Shown: piece after piece, positions 17,441 to 25,395 of the stretch
How the letters are laid out: the number at the start of each line of letters is the position of its first letter
How positions within the stretch are numbered: the stretch's first letter is position 1
NCBI RefSeq assembly: GCF_000389965.1
Contig: NC_021191.1
Span: 4,713,501-4,777,500 of the forward strand
Source of the DNA: Actinoplanes sp. N902-109
GTDB lineage: Bacteria; Actinomycetota; Actinomycetes; Mycobacteriales; Micromonosporaceae
Reading direction: 5' to 3'
DNA: 64,000 nucleotides
Program-made: the position numbers and the translations under genes
The notes under the pieces: model-generated
Database searches by the model: none
What the model saw: only the letters and a program-made list of their open reading frames with translations
What the model was told of the DNA's origin: nothing

Positions 17441-17980
17441 ATGCCGTTGCTGAACCCGCCCACGTCCGCCGTGCGGGCCTCGTTCCTCGCCGCCATGGCC
17501 GAGTTCCAGGCCGAGGGCCGCGGCGTCCCCGCCGACCACAGCATGCTCGGCCGGGAGATCCGCACCTGGTCCCCGCGCTGGTCCGACCCCGCCGTGTTCG
17601 CGGACTACGTGCGGGAGCTGCGCGCCGACGCCCTCGAGGAAACCCCGAGACCCGACACCTTCGTCCCCGGTACGAGCCTGTGGTGGATCGACGGCACCGA
17701 GTACCTGGGCCGGCTGACCGTGCGGCACCGGCTCACCGCCGGCCTGCTCGAGTACGGCGGGCACATCGGCTACGACGTGCGCCCCTCGGCCCGCCGGCAC
17801 GGCCACGCCACCGCGATGCTGGCCGCCGCCCGGCCCGTCGCGGCCGGGCTGGGCATCGACCCGGCCCTGGTGACCTGCGACGTGGACAACATCGGCTCGC
17901 GCAAGGTGATCGAGGCCAACGGCGGGAGGTTCGAGGATCAGCGCGGGGTCAAACTGCGCTTCTGGGTGCCCATGCGCTGA
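17441..17980 (+). CDS. GNAT-family N-acetyltransferase
   Basis: 179 residues from ATG 17441. The acetyl-CoA binding strand-loop is seen in YGGHIGYDVRPSARRHGHAT (about 107-126), then ALVTCDVDNIGSRKVIEANG, the usual last part of the fold, where the Asn and Glu are conserved. Similar proteins are called predicted acetyltransferases of the COG3981 type. The acceptor amine is unknown. Divergent from the methyltransferase. Confidence 0.88.
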   Translation: MPLLNPPTSAVRASFLAAMAEFQAEGRGVPADHSMLGREIRTWSPRWSDPAVFADYVRELRADALEETPRPDTFVPGTSLWWIDGTEYLGRLTVRHRLTAGLLEYGGHIGYDVRPSARRHGHATAMLAAARPVAAGLGIDPALVTCDVDNIGSRKVIEANGGRFEDQRGVKLRFWVPMR

Positions 17981-17999
17981 GCGGTCGTCCTGGCGCGAC

Positions 18000-18090
18000 G
18001 CTGCCGTACGGCTTCTCGCGGCGGCGGCTCAGCCGGCGCGGCGCTGCCGTACGGCTTGGCTTCTCGCTGCCGCGGCTCAGCCGGCGCGGC
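18000..18090. repeat. Duplicated 3' end of the MerR gene
   Basis: Copy 1 at 18000-18042 and copy 2 at 18043-18090 share GCTGCCGTACGGCTT and a 17-18-bp GGCTCAGCCGGCGCGGC end; copy 2 has about 5 extra bases. Copy 2 contains the stop codon (TCA at 18077-18079, minus strand) of the MerR gene, so copy 1 is a duplicated gene tail lying in the space before the GNAT stop. Confidence 0.8.
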
Positions 18091-18640
18091 GGCGGGCACG
18101 GCGGGCGGCGAGCTCGTCACCGGCGGCCGGGTCGGCCGGCGCGGGATTGTCGCTGCCGACCGGCTGCGGGCCGGCGGCCGGTTCCGCGGGCAGGTGCGAC
18201 AGCGAACCCTGGATCTCCTTGAACGCCCCGCCGATCGCGATGCCGAACACGCCCTGGCCGCCCTGCAGCAGATCGACGACCTCCTCCGGTGAGCGGCACT
18301 CGTACACCGTCGTGCCGTCGGAGATCAGCGTGATGCCGGCCAGGTCGTCCACGCCGCGCGAGCGCAGCGTCTCGATGGCCTTGCGGATGTTCTGCAACGA
18401 GACCCCGGCGTCGAGCAGCCGCTTGACCACCTTGAGCACCACGAGATCACGGAACGAGTAGAGCCGCTGTGTGCCCGAGCCGGACGCATCGCGGATGCTC
18501 GGCACCACCAGCGTGGTGCGGGCCCAGTAGTCGAGCTGGCGGTAGCTGATGCCGACCGCCTGGCACGCGGTCACCCCGCGATAGCCGACCTCGCCGTCCT
18601 CGCCGACGAGAGGACCCTCCTGAGGATCTGAGCCGTGCAC
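18077..18640 (-). CDS. MerR-family regulator (Rv1830-like)
   Basis: 187 residues from GTG 18640, behind a GGGGAGG ribosome site. Residues about 20-95 form a MerR DNA-binding domain: GITYR-like ISYRQLDYWARTTLVVPS, then RLYSFRDLVVLKVVKRLLDAGVS, QNIRKAIETL. The C-terminal part is Pro/Ala/Arg rich. By order and similarity this is the counterpart of M. tuberculosis Rv1830, the last gene of the gcvH-garA-ftsR block. Effector unknown; no metal-binding cysteines of the MerR/CueR type. The 3' end is duplicated downstream. Confidence 0.88.
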   Translation of the reverse strand: MHGSDPQEGPLVGEDGEVGYRGVTACQAVGISYRQLDYWARTTLVVPSIRDASGSGTQRLYSFRDLVVLKVVKRLLDAGVSLQNIRKAIETLRSRGVDDLAGITLISDGTTVYECRSPEEVVDLLQGGQGVFGIAIGGAFKEIQGSLSHLPAEPAAGPQPVGSDNPAPADPAAGDELAARRARRRAG

Positions 18641-18665
18641 GCGACTACCTCCCCGCTGCGCGGTG

Positions 18666-18692
18666 CCGCTTCACCTGACCGCTTCACCCTGA
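18666..18692. repeat. CCGCTTCACC(C)TGA tandem repeat in MerR promoter
   Basis: CCGCTTCACCTGA (18666-18678) is followed at once by CCGCTTCACCCTGA (18679-18692), 26-52 bp upstream of the MerR start codon. A directly repeated 13-14-mer next to a TATAGG-like -10 (minus strand, near 18704-18709) could be an autoregulatory site. Confidence 0.4.
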
Positions 18693-18764
18693 CCTGGCGA
18701 GCCTATAACTCACCGTTCCCGGAAACATGGAGGTAATGCCGCGACACGCCGCGTACGGACGACC

Positions 18765-18852
18765 GGGGCTGCGGTGATTGCTGCTCCCTCGGGGCCGGCA
18801 GAGACTCCGGGGCTGCGGTGATTGCTGCTCCCCCGGGGCCGGCAGAGACTCC
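18765..18852. repeat. Two tandem 44-bp repeats downstream of the nuclease gene
   Basis: Copies at 18765-18808 and 18809-18852 differ at about one position. A third, partial and divergent copy begins at 18853 and forms one arm of the terminator hairpin at 18850-18886. It looks as if part of the terminator region was duplicated. Confidence 0.85.
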
Positions 18853-18886
18853 GGACCTGCGGTGATCATCGCTCCGCAGGTCCGGA
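18850..18886 (-). terminator. Terminator of the bifunctional-nuclease transcript
   Basis: 13-bp perfect stem (18850-18862 with 18874-18886) and an 11-nt loop, starting 11 bp after the stop codon of the minus-strand nuclease gene. This separates it from the downstream MerR gene, which has its own promoter space. Confidence 0.75.
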
Positions 18887-18896
18887 CGGGCCGCTG

Positions 18897-19361
18897 TCAG
18901 CCCGCGAAGTCCTCCGGGCGCACCTGGTCGAGGAACTCGCGGAACTTCTCGACCTCGTCCTCCTGCTCGTCCGGGATGACGATGCCGGCCTCGGTCAGCA
19001 CCTGGTCGGCGCACCGGATCGGCGCACCCACCCGCAACGCCAGTGCGATCGAGTCACTCGGGCGCGCCGAGACGCGCAGGTTGTCACCGATCAGCAGATC
19101 GGCATAGAACACGTTCTCCTTGAGCTCCGTGATCTCGACCGCCTTCAGCGGCGCCTGCAGCGCCGCGAGGATGTCCCGGAGCAGATCATGGGTCAACGGC
19201 CGAGCCGGCTTCACGCCCTGTTGCTCGTACGCGATGGCGGTCGCTTCCACCGCACCGATCCAGATCGGCAGATACCGATCGCCGTCGACCTCCCTGAGCA
19301 GGACGATCGGCTGGTTGCTGGGCAGCTCCACCCGAACCCCGACCACGCTCAGCTCGCGCAC
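18897..19361 (-). CDS. Bifunctional nuclease family protein (DUF151, Rv1829-like)
   Basis: 154 residues from GTG 19361 with GGAGG six bases upstream; this start removes a non-conserved 78-residue in-frame extension. VELPSNQPIVLLREVDGDRY and LPIWIGAVEATAIAYEQQG are the DUF151 core, then RPLTHDLLRDIL, and an acidic tail typical of the actinobacterial branch. The family is named for nuclease activity in plant relatives; the bacterial role is not settled. Located as in M. tuberculosis, between ftsR and the second MerR gene. Confidence 0.88.
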   Translation of the reverse strand: MRELSVVGVRVELPSNQPIVLLREVDGDRYLPIWIGAVEATAIAYEQQGVKPARPLTHDLLRDILAALQAPLKAVEITELKENVFYADLLIGDNLRVSARPSDSIALALRVGAPIRCADQVLTEAGIVIPDEQEDEVEKFREFLDQVRPEDFAG

Positions 19362-19695
19362 CGCCGCCTCCGTGTCGCACGTCGTAGCCGCCCCGTTGAC
19401 CACGTCCGCATCGGCGACGCGAAGGTGATCGTCAGGCTTGATTCCCGCCCTATCCTGCACGGTACACGGGGCCCCGGGGGCCAGCGCCACACGAGGTCCG
19501 TGTCCGATCCCACTGCGCTTACCCTGCCATCCGCCCGCAAACCACCCGGATGTCCCTGCCCGCACGGCCGTTCCCGGACCCCGTACGGACGCCACGCCGG
19601 ACGCCGTTCAGCGCTCGGCGTAACTCAGCGTGCCCCCGCCGGATCGGCAGCGCGCCTCCGGCCGGCCCGGATCGGCACCGGCCGGGCCCACCGGC

Positions 19696-20442
19696 TCAGC
19701 GACCGAGCGTGTCGCGCAGCCCCGCGCGCACCAGGGCCGCATGCAGCCGCTGGGACAACGCCTGCAGCTCCCGCGCCGTCTCGGCCGCCCGGGCCCGCGC
19801 TGCCGGGTCCTGCTGCCGCACCAACGGCGCCAGCAGCTGGGTGAACAGGCCCAGCTCGCGGTCGGCACCGGTGCGGAACGCCCGCAGGTGGCGCACCTCC
19901 AGGCCGTGCTTCTGCAGGCCCACCACCGCCTCGACGATCACCACCGCGTCGCCGTCGTACCAGCCGGGCGGGCGCGAGGTGACCAGCCCGATCTGTTCGA
20001 GCTCGGTGAGCAGGTGCTCGGCCGCCCCCGTCCGCTCCATCAGATCGGCGCGGGAGACCCGGGTGTCGGCGGCGTCGGCCGCCACCTCGGGTTCCGAGCC
20101 CACCGCGACCAGCGACGGGCGCTGGCGGGTCAGCGGGTCGTCGCCGCGCTCGAGGGCCTCCAGCTGCTCGCGGATGACGCGCAGCGGCAGGTACTGGTCG
20201 CGCTGTGCGGTGAGCACGAAGCGCAGCCGGGCCACGTCGTTCCACGAGTACTTGCGGTAGCCGGACGCGGTGCGCTGCGGGTCGACCAGCCCCTCCGCCT
20301 CGAGGAACCGGAGCTTGGAGATCGTGGTGTCGGGGAACTCCGTGCGCAGCTGGGCCAGCACCTCCCCGATGCTCATCAGCGCAGCATCACGACCCGGGCG
20401 GGCTGCACCCGGGTCGTGCGCGGCCGCCCCCGCCGGGTTCAC
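19696..20442 (-). CDS. ftsR: FtsR-like MerR transcriptional regulator (Rv1828-like)
   Basis: 248 residues from GTG 20442, whose GTGA overlaps the stop of the FHA gene. MerR domain at about 23-95: MSIGEVLAQLRTEFPD, TTISKLRFLEAEGLV, SGYRKYSWNDVARLRFVL. The long C-terminal half has a second helical domain, as in M. tuberculosis Rv1828 and Corynebacterium FtsR, which activates ftsZ expression. The gene order next to garA supports this. Symbol assigned by synteny and domain match. Confidence 0.85.
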   Translation of the reverse strand: MNPAGAAAHDPGAARPGRDAALMSIGEVLAQLRTEFPDTTISKLRFLEAEGLVDPQRTASGYRKYSWNDVARLRFVLTAQRDQYLPLRVIREQLEALERGDDPLTRQRPSLVAVGSEPEVAADAADTRVSRADLMERTGAAEHLLTELEQIGLVTSRPPGWYDGDAVVIVEAVVGLQKHGLEVRHLRAFRTGADRELGLFTQLLAPLVRQQDPAARARAAETARELQALSQRLHAALVRAGLRDTLGR

Positions 20443-20891
20443 GCCTGGCCGCCCTCGCCCTCCGGCCGCGGGCCGGCGATGAACACGAGCCGGAACTTGC
20501 CGATCTGCACCTCGTCGCCGTTGCTCAGGGTCGCGGACTCGACGCGCTCCCGGTTGACGTACGTGCCGTTCAGCGAGCCGACGTCACGCACCGTGAAGGT
20601 GCCGCCGTCGCGGTGGAACTCGGCGTGCCGGCGCGAGACCGTCACGTCGTCGAGGAAGATGTCGCTGTCGGGGTGCCGACCGCTCGTGGTCACGTCGTGG
20701 TCCAGCAGGAACCGGGCACCGGCGTTGGGACCGCGGCGCACCACCAGCAGGGCCATACCGGGCGGCAGCGAGCCGGACATCCGGCTCGGGACGACGTCGG
20801 TCTCCGGCCCCTCGAGCACCTCGTCGAGCGCTCCGAGGTTCAGCGTGGACGTGACGTCGAGTGGGGGGAACTCGTCGTCTGGGCGCGTCAT
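20439..20891 (-). CDS. garA: FHA-domain protein, GarA/OdhI-like
   Basis: 150 residues from ATG 20891 with GAGGTGG upstream. A short N-terminal tail carries VTSTLNLGALDEV, placed like the kinase-phosphorylated TT motif of GarA/OdhI. The FHA domain follows: SGRHPDSDIFLDDVTVSRRH and VGSLNGTYVNRERV, with the phosphothreonine-binding Arg, Ser and Asn. In relatives the unphosphorylated form inhibits 2-oxoglutarate dehydrogenase and tunes glutamate metabolism. The motif here is TST, not TT, so the phospho-site is an inference. Confidence 0.87.
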   Translation of the reverse strand: MTRPDDEFPPLDVTSTLNLGALDEVLEGPETDVVPSRMSGSLPPGMALLVVRRGPNAGARFLLDHDVTTSGRHPDSDIFLDDVTVSRRHAEFHRDGGTFTVRDVGSLNGTYVNRERVESATLSNGDEVQIGKFRLVFIAGPRPEGEGGQA

Positions 20892-21058
20892 GGACCACCT
20901 CACGGATCTGTTTCGGTCGCCGCCCCGACGGCGTGGCCGCACACCGGACGCTCGGGTCCGGAGCACAGGCCCCCGCCACCGCTGCCCGCAGGCCCGGCCG
21001 CACGACTATCGGTTTCGAAGTAATAACGGTTTCTACAGATGCCCCGCGAGCCTAGTCA

Positions 21059-21075
21059 GCCCGGAAAAACCGGGC
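21059..21075 (-). terminator. Terminator-like hairpin after gcvH
   Basis: GCCCGG - 5 A - CCGGGC (plus strand), 6-bp stem and a homopolymer loop, 35 bp after the gcvH stop on the minus strand. The remaining 170 bp to the FHA start should hold the promoter of the FHA-ftsR pair. Confidence 0.55.
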
Positions 21076-21109
21076 AACCGGACGCGCGGGGAGCCATGAT
21101 GCGAGGACG

Positions 21110-21490
21110 TCAGCCCTCGGTCAGCGCCTGGTACGCCGCGGCGTCCAGCAGGCCGTCGAGCGCCGCCGGGTCGTCCGGCGCGATCTCGACCAGCCAGCCG
21201 GCCGCGTACGGCTCGGCGTTGATCAGCTCCGGCTCGTCGCCCAGCGTGGCGTTGCGCGCCACCACCGTGCCCGCGACCGGGGCGTAGATCTCCGACACGC
21301 TCTTGGTCGACTCGATCTCGCCGAGCTGGTCGCCGGCCTGCACCGCGGTGCCCTCGTCGGGCAGCTGCACGTAGACGATGTCGCCGAGCGCGTCCTGCGC
21401 GAAGTGGGTGATGCCCACGCGCACCGGGCCGGTGCCGTCACCGGACACCCACTCGTGCTCGGCGGTGTACCGCAGATCCTCGGGAATCAC
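21110..21490 (-). CDS. gcvH: Glycine cleavage system H protein
   Basis: 126 residues from GTG 21490, five bases after a GGAGGA ribosome site; a TTG at 21508 is in frame but would swallow that site. The lipoyl-lysine is K63 in EIESTKSVSEIYAP, the expected position. N-terminal LRYTAEHEWV and the GITHFAQDALGDIVYVQLP strand are standard. It shuttles the aminomethyl group of glycine between the P, T and L proteins, none of which are nearby. Location between DUF881 and garA is the same as in mycobacteria. Confidence 0.95.
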   Translation of the reverse strand: MIPEDLRYTAEHEWVSGDGTGPVRVGITHFAQDALGDIVYVQLPDEGTAVQAGDQLGEIESTKSVSEIYAPVAGTVVARNATLGDEPELINAEPYAAGWLVEIAPDDPAALDGLLDAAAYQALTEG

Positions 21491-21518
21491 TCGTTCCTCC
21501 GTTGACAAGCGCGCCCGG

Positions 21519-22328
21519 TCAGGAAACCGGACGCGCGTACTGCAGGCTGGGTGGCTGACGCACCGCGGTCACCTCGACCGTGCTGCGCTGCTCCATGGTC
21601 ACGTTACCGCCGTCCTGGCTCACCGACGCCACCACCCCACCGGGGATCTGCAGCGCGGTCTGCATGGTCGCGGGCACCCCGATGACCCAGAGCGTGTACG
21701 GACCGGTGAGCTGCTTGCCGTCGACGATGATCTCACCACCCTCGGCATCGACGAAGGAGGACGACGCAACCAGCCGCACCGCCACCCCGTTGTCGCCGAC
21801 GAGCTCCATCACCTCACCGCCGGACCCGCGCAGCTCCTGCACGGCGTTGAGGATCGCCGACGCCTTGATCGGCTGCCCCTTCGGATCGATGTCGATCTTC
21901 AGCCCGGGCCCGTGCGCGGGCAGCGTGCCGGCCAGCAGCCCCAGCTCGTCGCCCCGCTTCTCGGCCTCGGCCTGCGCGGCCTGCTGCCCGGCCACCCCGG
22001 AGGTCAGCTGCCGCTGGCTCTCCTCCAGACCGGTGATCTCCTGCTGCAGGCGCTGGTCGCGGGCATCCAGGTCGCTCAGGATCCGTACCAGGTCCTCCTG
22101 GCGGGTGGCGGCCAGCCCGGAGTCGGCATCGTTGCTGCGCAGCTGGACCACCAGGGTGAAGCCGAACAACGCCAGCAGCAACCCGATCAGGGCCCCGGCG
22201 GAACTGATCCGCCGCTTGCCGGGCTTCTCCTCCGTTGCCGCGTCCTCGCCGGCCACCGGCTCCTCGCCAGTCACCGGTGTCTCGCCGGCCATCGGTTTCT
22301 CGTCGGTCACGATGTCACCGCCGCTCAC
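21519..22328 (-). CDS. DUF881 membrane-anchored protein (Rv1825-like)
   Basis: 269 residues from GTG 22328, overlapping the sbp stop by 4 bp. A short Glu/Thr/Ala-rich cytoplasmic tail (repeats of TGEEPVAGED type), one membrane span (about 45-62, AGALIGLLLALFGFTLVVQL), a coiled-coil stretch (QRLQQEITGLEESQRQL) and the extracytoplasmic DUF881 domain. In M. tuberculosis, DUF881 proteins flank Sbp; a cell-envelope or division role has been suggested but the mechanism is unknown. gcvH follows after 28 bp. Confidence 0.88.
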   Translation of the reverse strand: MSGGDIVTDEKPMAGETPVTGEEPVAGEDAATEEKPGKRRISSAGALIGLLLALFGFTLVVQLRSNDADSGLAATRQEDLVRILSDLDARDQRLQQEITGLEESQRQLTSGVAGQQAAQAEAEKRGDELGLLAGTLPAHGPGLKIDIDPKGQPIKASAILNAVQELRGSGGEVMELVGDNGVAVRLVASSSFVDAEGGEIIVDGKQLTGPYTLWVIGVPATMQTALQIPGGVVASVSQDGGNVTMEQRSTVEVTAVRQPPSLQYARPVS

Positions 22329-22657
22329 GCCCGGAACAGGTGCCGGCGGATCGCCGCCACATTGCCGAAGATGCGCACCCCCAGCACCACGACCACACCG
22401 GTCGACAGCTGCCCGCCCACGCCCAGCTGGTCACCCAGATAGACGATGAGCCCGGCCACCACGACGTTGGCGATGAAGGACACGACGAACTGCTTGTCGT
22501 CGAAGATACCGTCCAGCTTGGCCCGCACCCCGCCGAAGACGGCATCCAGGGCGGCCACGACCGCGATCGGGAGGTACGGCTGCAGCGCCGGCGGCACCGT
22601 GGGATGAAAGACGATGCCGAGAACGACACCGGCGATGAGGGCGACTACGGGAATCAT
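22325..22657 (-). CDS. sbp: Small basic family protein (DUF1290)
   Basis: 110 residues, three to four hydrophobic segments, matching the Sbp/DUF1290 family (IPVVALIAGVVLGIVFHP start, AALDAVFGGVRAKLDGIFDD centre). Bacterial homologues sit between two DUF881 genes near division genes. ATGA overlap with the long DUF881 upstream and GTGA overlap with the short DUF881 downstream make this a tightly coupled triplet. Confidence 0.9.
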   Translation of the reverse strand: MIPVVALIAGVVLGIVFHPTVPPALQPYLPIAVVAALDAVFGGVRAKLDGIFDDKQFVVSFIANVVVAGLIVYLGDQLGVGGQLSTGVVVVLGVRIFGNVAAIRRHLFRA

Positions 22658-25395
22658 CTGCCGCCTTCCGACGGGGAGGAGGTGGGTTTTCCGGAAGCCT
22701 GCGGCGCCGGGCTCGCCTGGCGCAACGTCGGTTCGGCGGCGGCCTCGACGGTCACGTCATCGATCGACGAGACATCGAACGACATCCCGAACTGCGAACT
22801 CAACGTACGGAAGAACTTGCCGGCGACACCGTCACGGAACTCGTCCGCCATGTCGTCCGGACCGATGGCGACAATCTGGTACGGGCTGGTGACCGGCCGG
22901 AAGTCGACCAGAATCGCCTCCCCGGCCTGCCGGATGGTGGTGGTCGCGGTCAGCCGCTGCCCGTTGATCGCGATCGCCTCGGCCCCCGCGGCCCACAGCG
23001 CGTTCGTGGCCCGCTGCAGATCGGTGTCGCGCACCAGGGCATCGGTGCTGCGCTGCCCGGTCACCGGATCCACCGACGTGGGGCCGTCGCCCACGGTGAC
23101 CCGCGCGCCGGAACCCCGTACCGGAGCAAGCCCGGTCCCGGCCTCCAGATCCCGCAGCTGGGCCACCGCGGCCCCACCCAGCCGCTGCTCCCGCAGATCG
23201 GCGACATCGGCCCGCAACCGGTCGGCCCGCTCCTGCAGCCGCGCGGTGTCCCCACGCCGGTTCTGCACCTGCTCGATCAGCGTCTCCCGGGCCTGCGTCC
23301 GCGCCGGCTCATCGGCAACCGTCTGCTGGTAGGCGACCACCAGGAGAAACCCCAGCGCCACCAACGTCAGCGCACTGACCCCGTGCAACACCCGCTTCCG
23401 CGCCCCGGCCGGCCCCTCACCCCGAGCCTTCCGGGCAGCGGCATCGGCATACCCCGGGTCCAGCGGGTTGCGGAACAGCTCAGTCAGGAAGTCCGGCGTG
23501 AAGGTCCGCTGCGGCTTGGCCCCGCCCTCCCCCGCCGGCTCGGCCGCCGTCCCTCCGCCTGCGCCAACCCCCGGCTCCCGGTACGACCGCAGGTCAACCG
23601 TCGGCGGAGCGTCACCCTCAGTCTCTGTCGCGTCCTGCTTCTCCCGGTACGACCGCAAGTCCACCGTCGGCGTCTCGTCGCCGTCCGCCGCGCTCCTGCC
23701 TGGTCCCGCGCTCAGGCTCTCCCGGTACGACCGCAGGTCCACCGTCGGCGTCTCATCGACCTCGGGCCGGTCGCCGCCCGAGGTCACCGCCGCGACGCTG
23801 CGATCCGCCCCCTGCGCACTGGGCACGGGACCCGCGTCGTACCGGTCCCCGACCGGCGCCGAGGCCGCAGGGGTGAACCGCGCGCTGTCGGACGTCCTGC
23901 CGGCAGGCTCCTTCGGCGCACCGAACCACCCGGGGTCCGCTCCCGATCCCCCGCCCACGGCAGCACCGACGGCGTCGGCGTGCCCGGTCGCGGTGTCCCG
24001 CCCTTCGTCCTCGCGGGCCGGAGTGCGTGGCTCTCCGGCGGGCGGCTCGTCGAGCTGTCCCTGAGCTTCGGTCTGCGGGCCCTCGACGCGCTCGCCTGCA
24101 CCGTCCTCCGCAGCGCCGGCACCGTCGGCCTGCTCGGCCTCGACACGACCGCCCTCGACATCGTCTGGCGCGGAGGGCGGCGAAGAAGCCACCGTAGCCA
24201 TACCTTCGGCCCGGTCGCGGGCGGCATCCGCATCGACGCGCACCGCAGCGGCCGACGATCCGGCGGAGCTGGCAGCCGCAGCCGTCGGCACCGGCTGATC
24301 GGACCCCGCCGGCCGGGACTCCGCCGGCGGGGACTGCGCCGCGCCCTCGGGCGAAGCCTGCACGCCGGACCCGTCCGACCGGACCGAAGCGACCGGCCGG
24401 ACCGACGGATCGGAGGCCACCGGCCGATCCGACGGATCCGAAGCGACCGGCCGGACCGACGGGACCGCCTCCGAAGCCGACAACGCCCCACCCGCCGAAG
24501 GCGCGACCGGCAAAGTCGGTTCGACCGACAACATCGGCTCCACCGGCAAGGAAGACGCACCCACCGATGAAGACGCGGCAGGCGAAGAAGACGCAGCGGC
24601 CGCGGAAGACGCAGCCGGCGAAGAAGACGCGGCGGGCGCGGTGGGCTCAACGGGCGAAGTCGACGGGGAAGTCGCAGCGGCCGGACGAGATCCAGCCGCA
24701 GCCGACGACGAAGCTCCGGCGGCCAAGGTGGGTTCAACGGGCGAACCGGCCACGGCCGACGAGGAAGACGCAGCGAGCGAAGAAGACGCGGCCGACGAGG
24801 TGGGCTCGGCAGACGAGGTAGACCCGGCGGACGAGGAAGACGCGGCCGGCGAGGTGAGATCGACAGGCGACGAAGGCCCCGCAGGCGCGGCGGGCAAGGG
24901 AGCCGCGTCCGGCAAGGAAGACCCACCGAGCGCGGCGAGTGAGGAGGCGGCGGCCGGCGACGACGGTCCGGCGCCCGAAGAGGGCTCGGCGAGCGACGAA
25001 GACCCGGCGGCCGAAAAAAGATCAGGGAGCGTAGAAGGCGCGGCGGCCGACGGCGAAGGCTCAGTGGGCGAAGGAGCTGCGGCCGACGGCGAAGGCTCTG
25101 CGGGTGAGGCGGGCTCGACGGGCGACGAAGAAGGGGCCGGCGAAGACGCGGCGGGCTCGACGGGCGACGAAGACGCGGCCGGCGAAGATCCGACAGGCGC
25201 AGAGAACGACGAAGGCCCGGCGGACGCAGAAGGCCCGGCGGACGCAGAAGACGTCGTGGACGCGGCCGGTGACGACGATGCAGCCGGCGCGGCCGGCGAG
25301 GTGGGCCGGGACGGCGGGGACGGGGACGGGGGCGGGGGCGGGGGCGGGGGCGGGGGCGGCTGGCGGTCGTCCGGGCCGCCGTCGGGCGGGGTCAT
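22654..25395 (-). CDS. DUF881 protein with very long disordered N-terminus (Rv1823-like)
   Basis: 913 residues from ATG 25395 (ATGA overlap with pgsA). About residues 11-545 are low complexity: a run of prolines, then hundreds of Ala, Ser, Pro and Glu. At about 546-606 a block PTVDLRSYRE occurs three times, also repeated at DNA level (23718-23758, 23641-23680, 23575-23608). Then TFTPDFLTELFRNPLDPGYA, one membrane span (about 665-690), a coiled coil and the DUF881 domain. M. tuberculosis Rv1823 is about 300 residues, so the cytoplasmic tail is greatly enlarged here. Start choice is solid because of the pgsA overlap. Confidence 0.85.
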   Translation of the reverse strand: MTPPDGGPDDRQPPPPPPPPPPPSPSPPSRPTSPAAPAASSSPAASTTSSASAGPSASAGPSSFSAPVGSSPAASSSPVEPAASSPAPSSSPVEPASPAEPSPSAAAPSPTEPSPSAAAPSTLPDLFSAAGSSSLAEPSSGAGPSSPAAASSLAALGGSSLPDAAPLPAAPAGPSSPVDLTSPAASSSSAGSTSSAEPTSSAASSSLAASSSSAVAGSPVEPTLAAGASSSAAAGSRPAAATSPSTSPVEPTAPAASSSPAASSAAAASSSPAASSSVGASSLPVEPMLSVEPTLPVAPSAGGALSASEAVPSVRPVASDPSDRPVASDPSVRPVASVRSDGSGVQASPEGAAQSPPAESRPAGSDQPVPTAAAASSAGSSAAAVRVDADAARDRAEGMATVASSPPSAPDDVEGGRVEAEQADGAGAAEDGAGERVEGPQTEAQGQLDEPPAGEPRTPAREDEGRDTATGHADAVGAAVGGGSGADPGWFGAPKEPAGRTSDSARFTPAASAPVGDRYDAGPVPSAQGADRSVAAVTSGGDRPEVDETPTVDLRSYRESLSAGPGRSAADGDETPTVDLRSYREKQDATETEGDAPPTVDLRSYREPGVGAGGGTAAEPAGEGGAKPQRTFTPDFLTELFRNPLDPGYADAAARKARGEGPAGARKRVLHGVSALTLVALGFLLVVAYQQTVADEPARTQARETLIEQVQNRRGDTARLQERADRLRADVADLREQRLGGAAVAQLRDLEAGTGLAPVRGSGARVTVGDGPTSVDPVTGQRSTDALVRDTDLQRATNALWAAGAEAIAINGQRLTATTTIRQAGEAILVDFRPVTSPYQIVAIGPDDMADEFRDGVAGKFFRTLSSQFGMSFDVSSIDDVTVEAAAEPTLRQASPAPQASGKPTSSPSEGGR

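Noticed and set aside
14693..17980. A 1095-codon plus-strand open frame
   Set aside because: Only its last 179 codons (from 17441) are a gene, the GNAT. The rest is antisense to the phosphatase and methyltransferase.
18765..18883. Possible short CRISPR-like array
   Set aside because: The units are directly adjacent with no spacers, only two full copies, and no cas genes.
23575..23758. Three similar about 35-bp units spaced about 75 bp, CRISPR-like
   Set aside because: They are coding repeats (PTVDLRSYRE) in frame within the DUF881 protein.
25318..25365. GGGGGC repeats as a possible G-quadruplex regulatory site
   Set aside because: They encode the polyproline run of the DUF881 protein; no independent sign of regulation.
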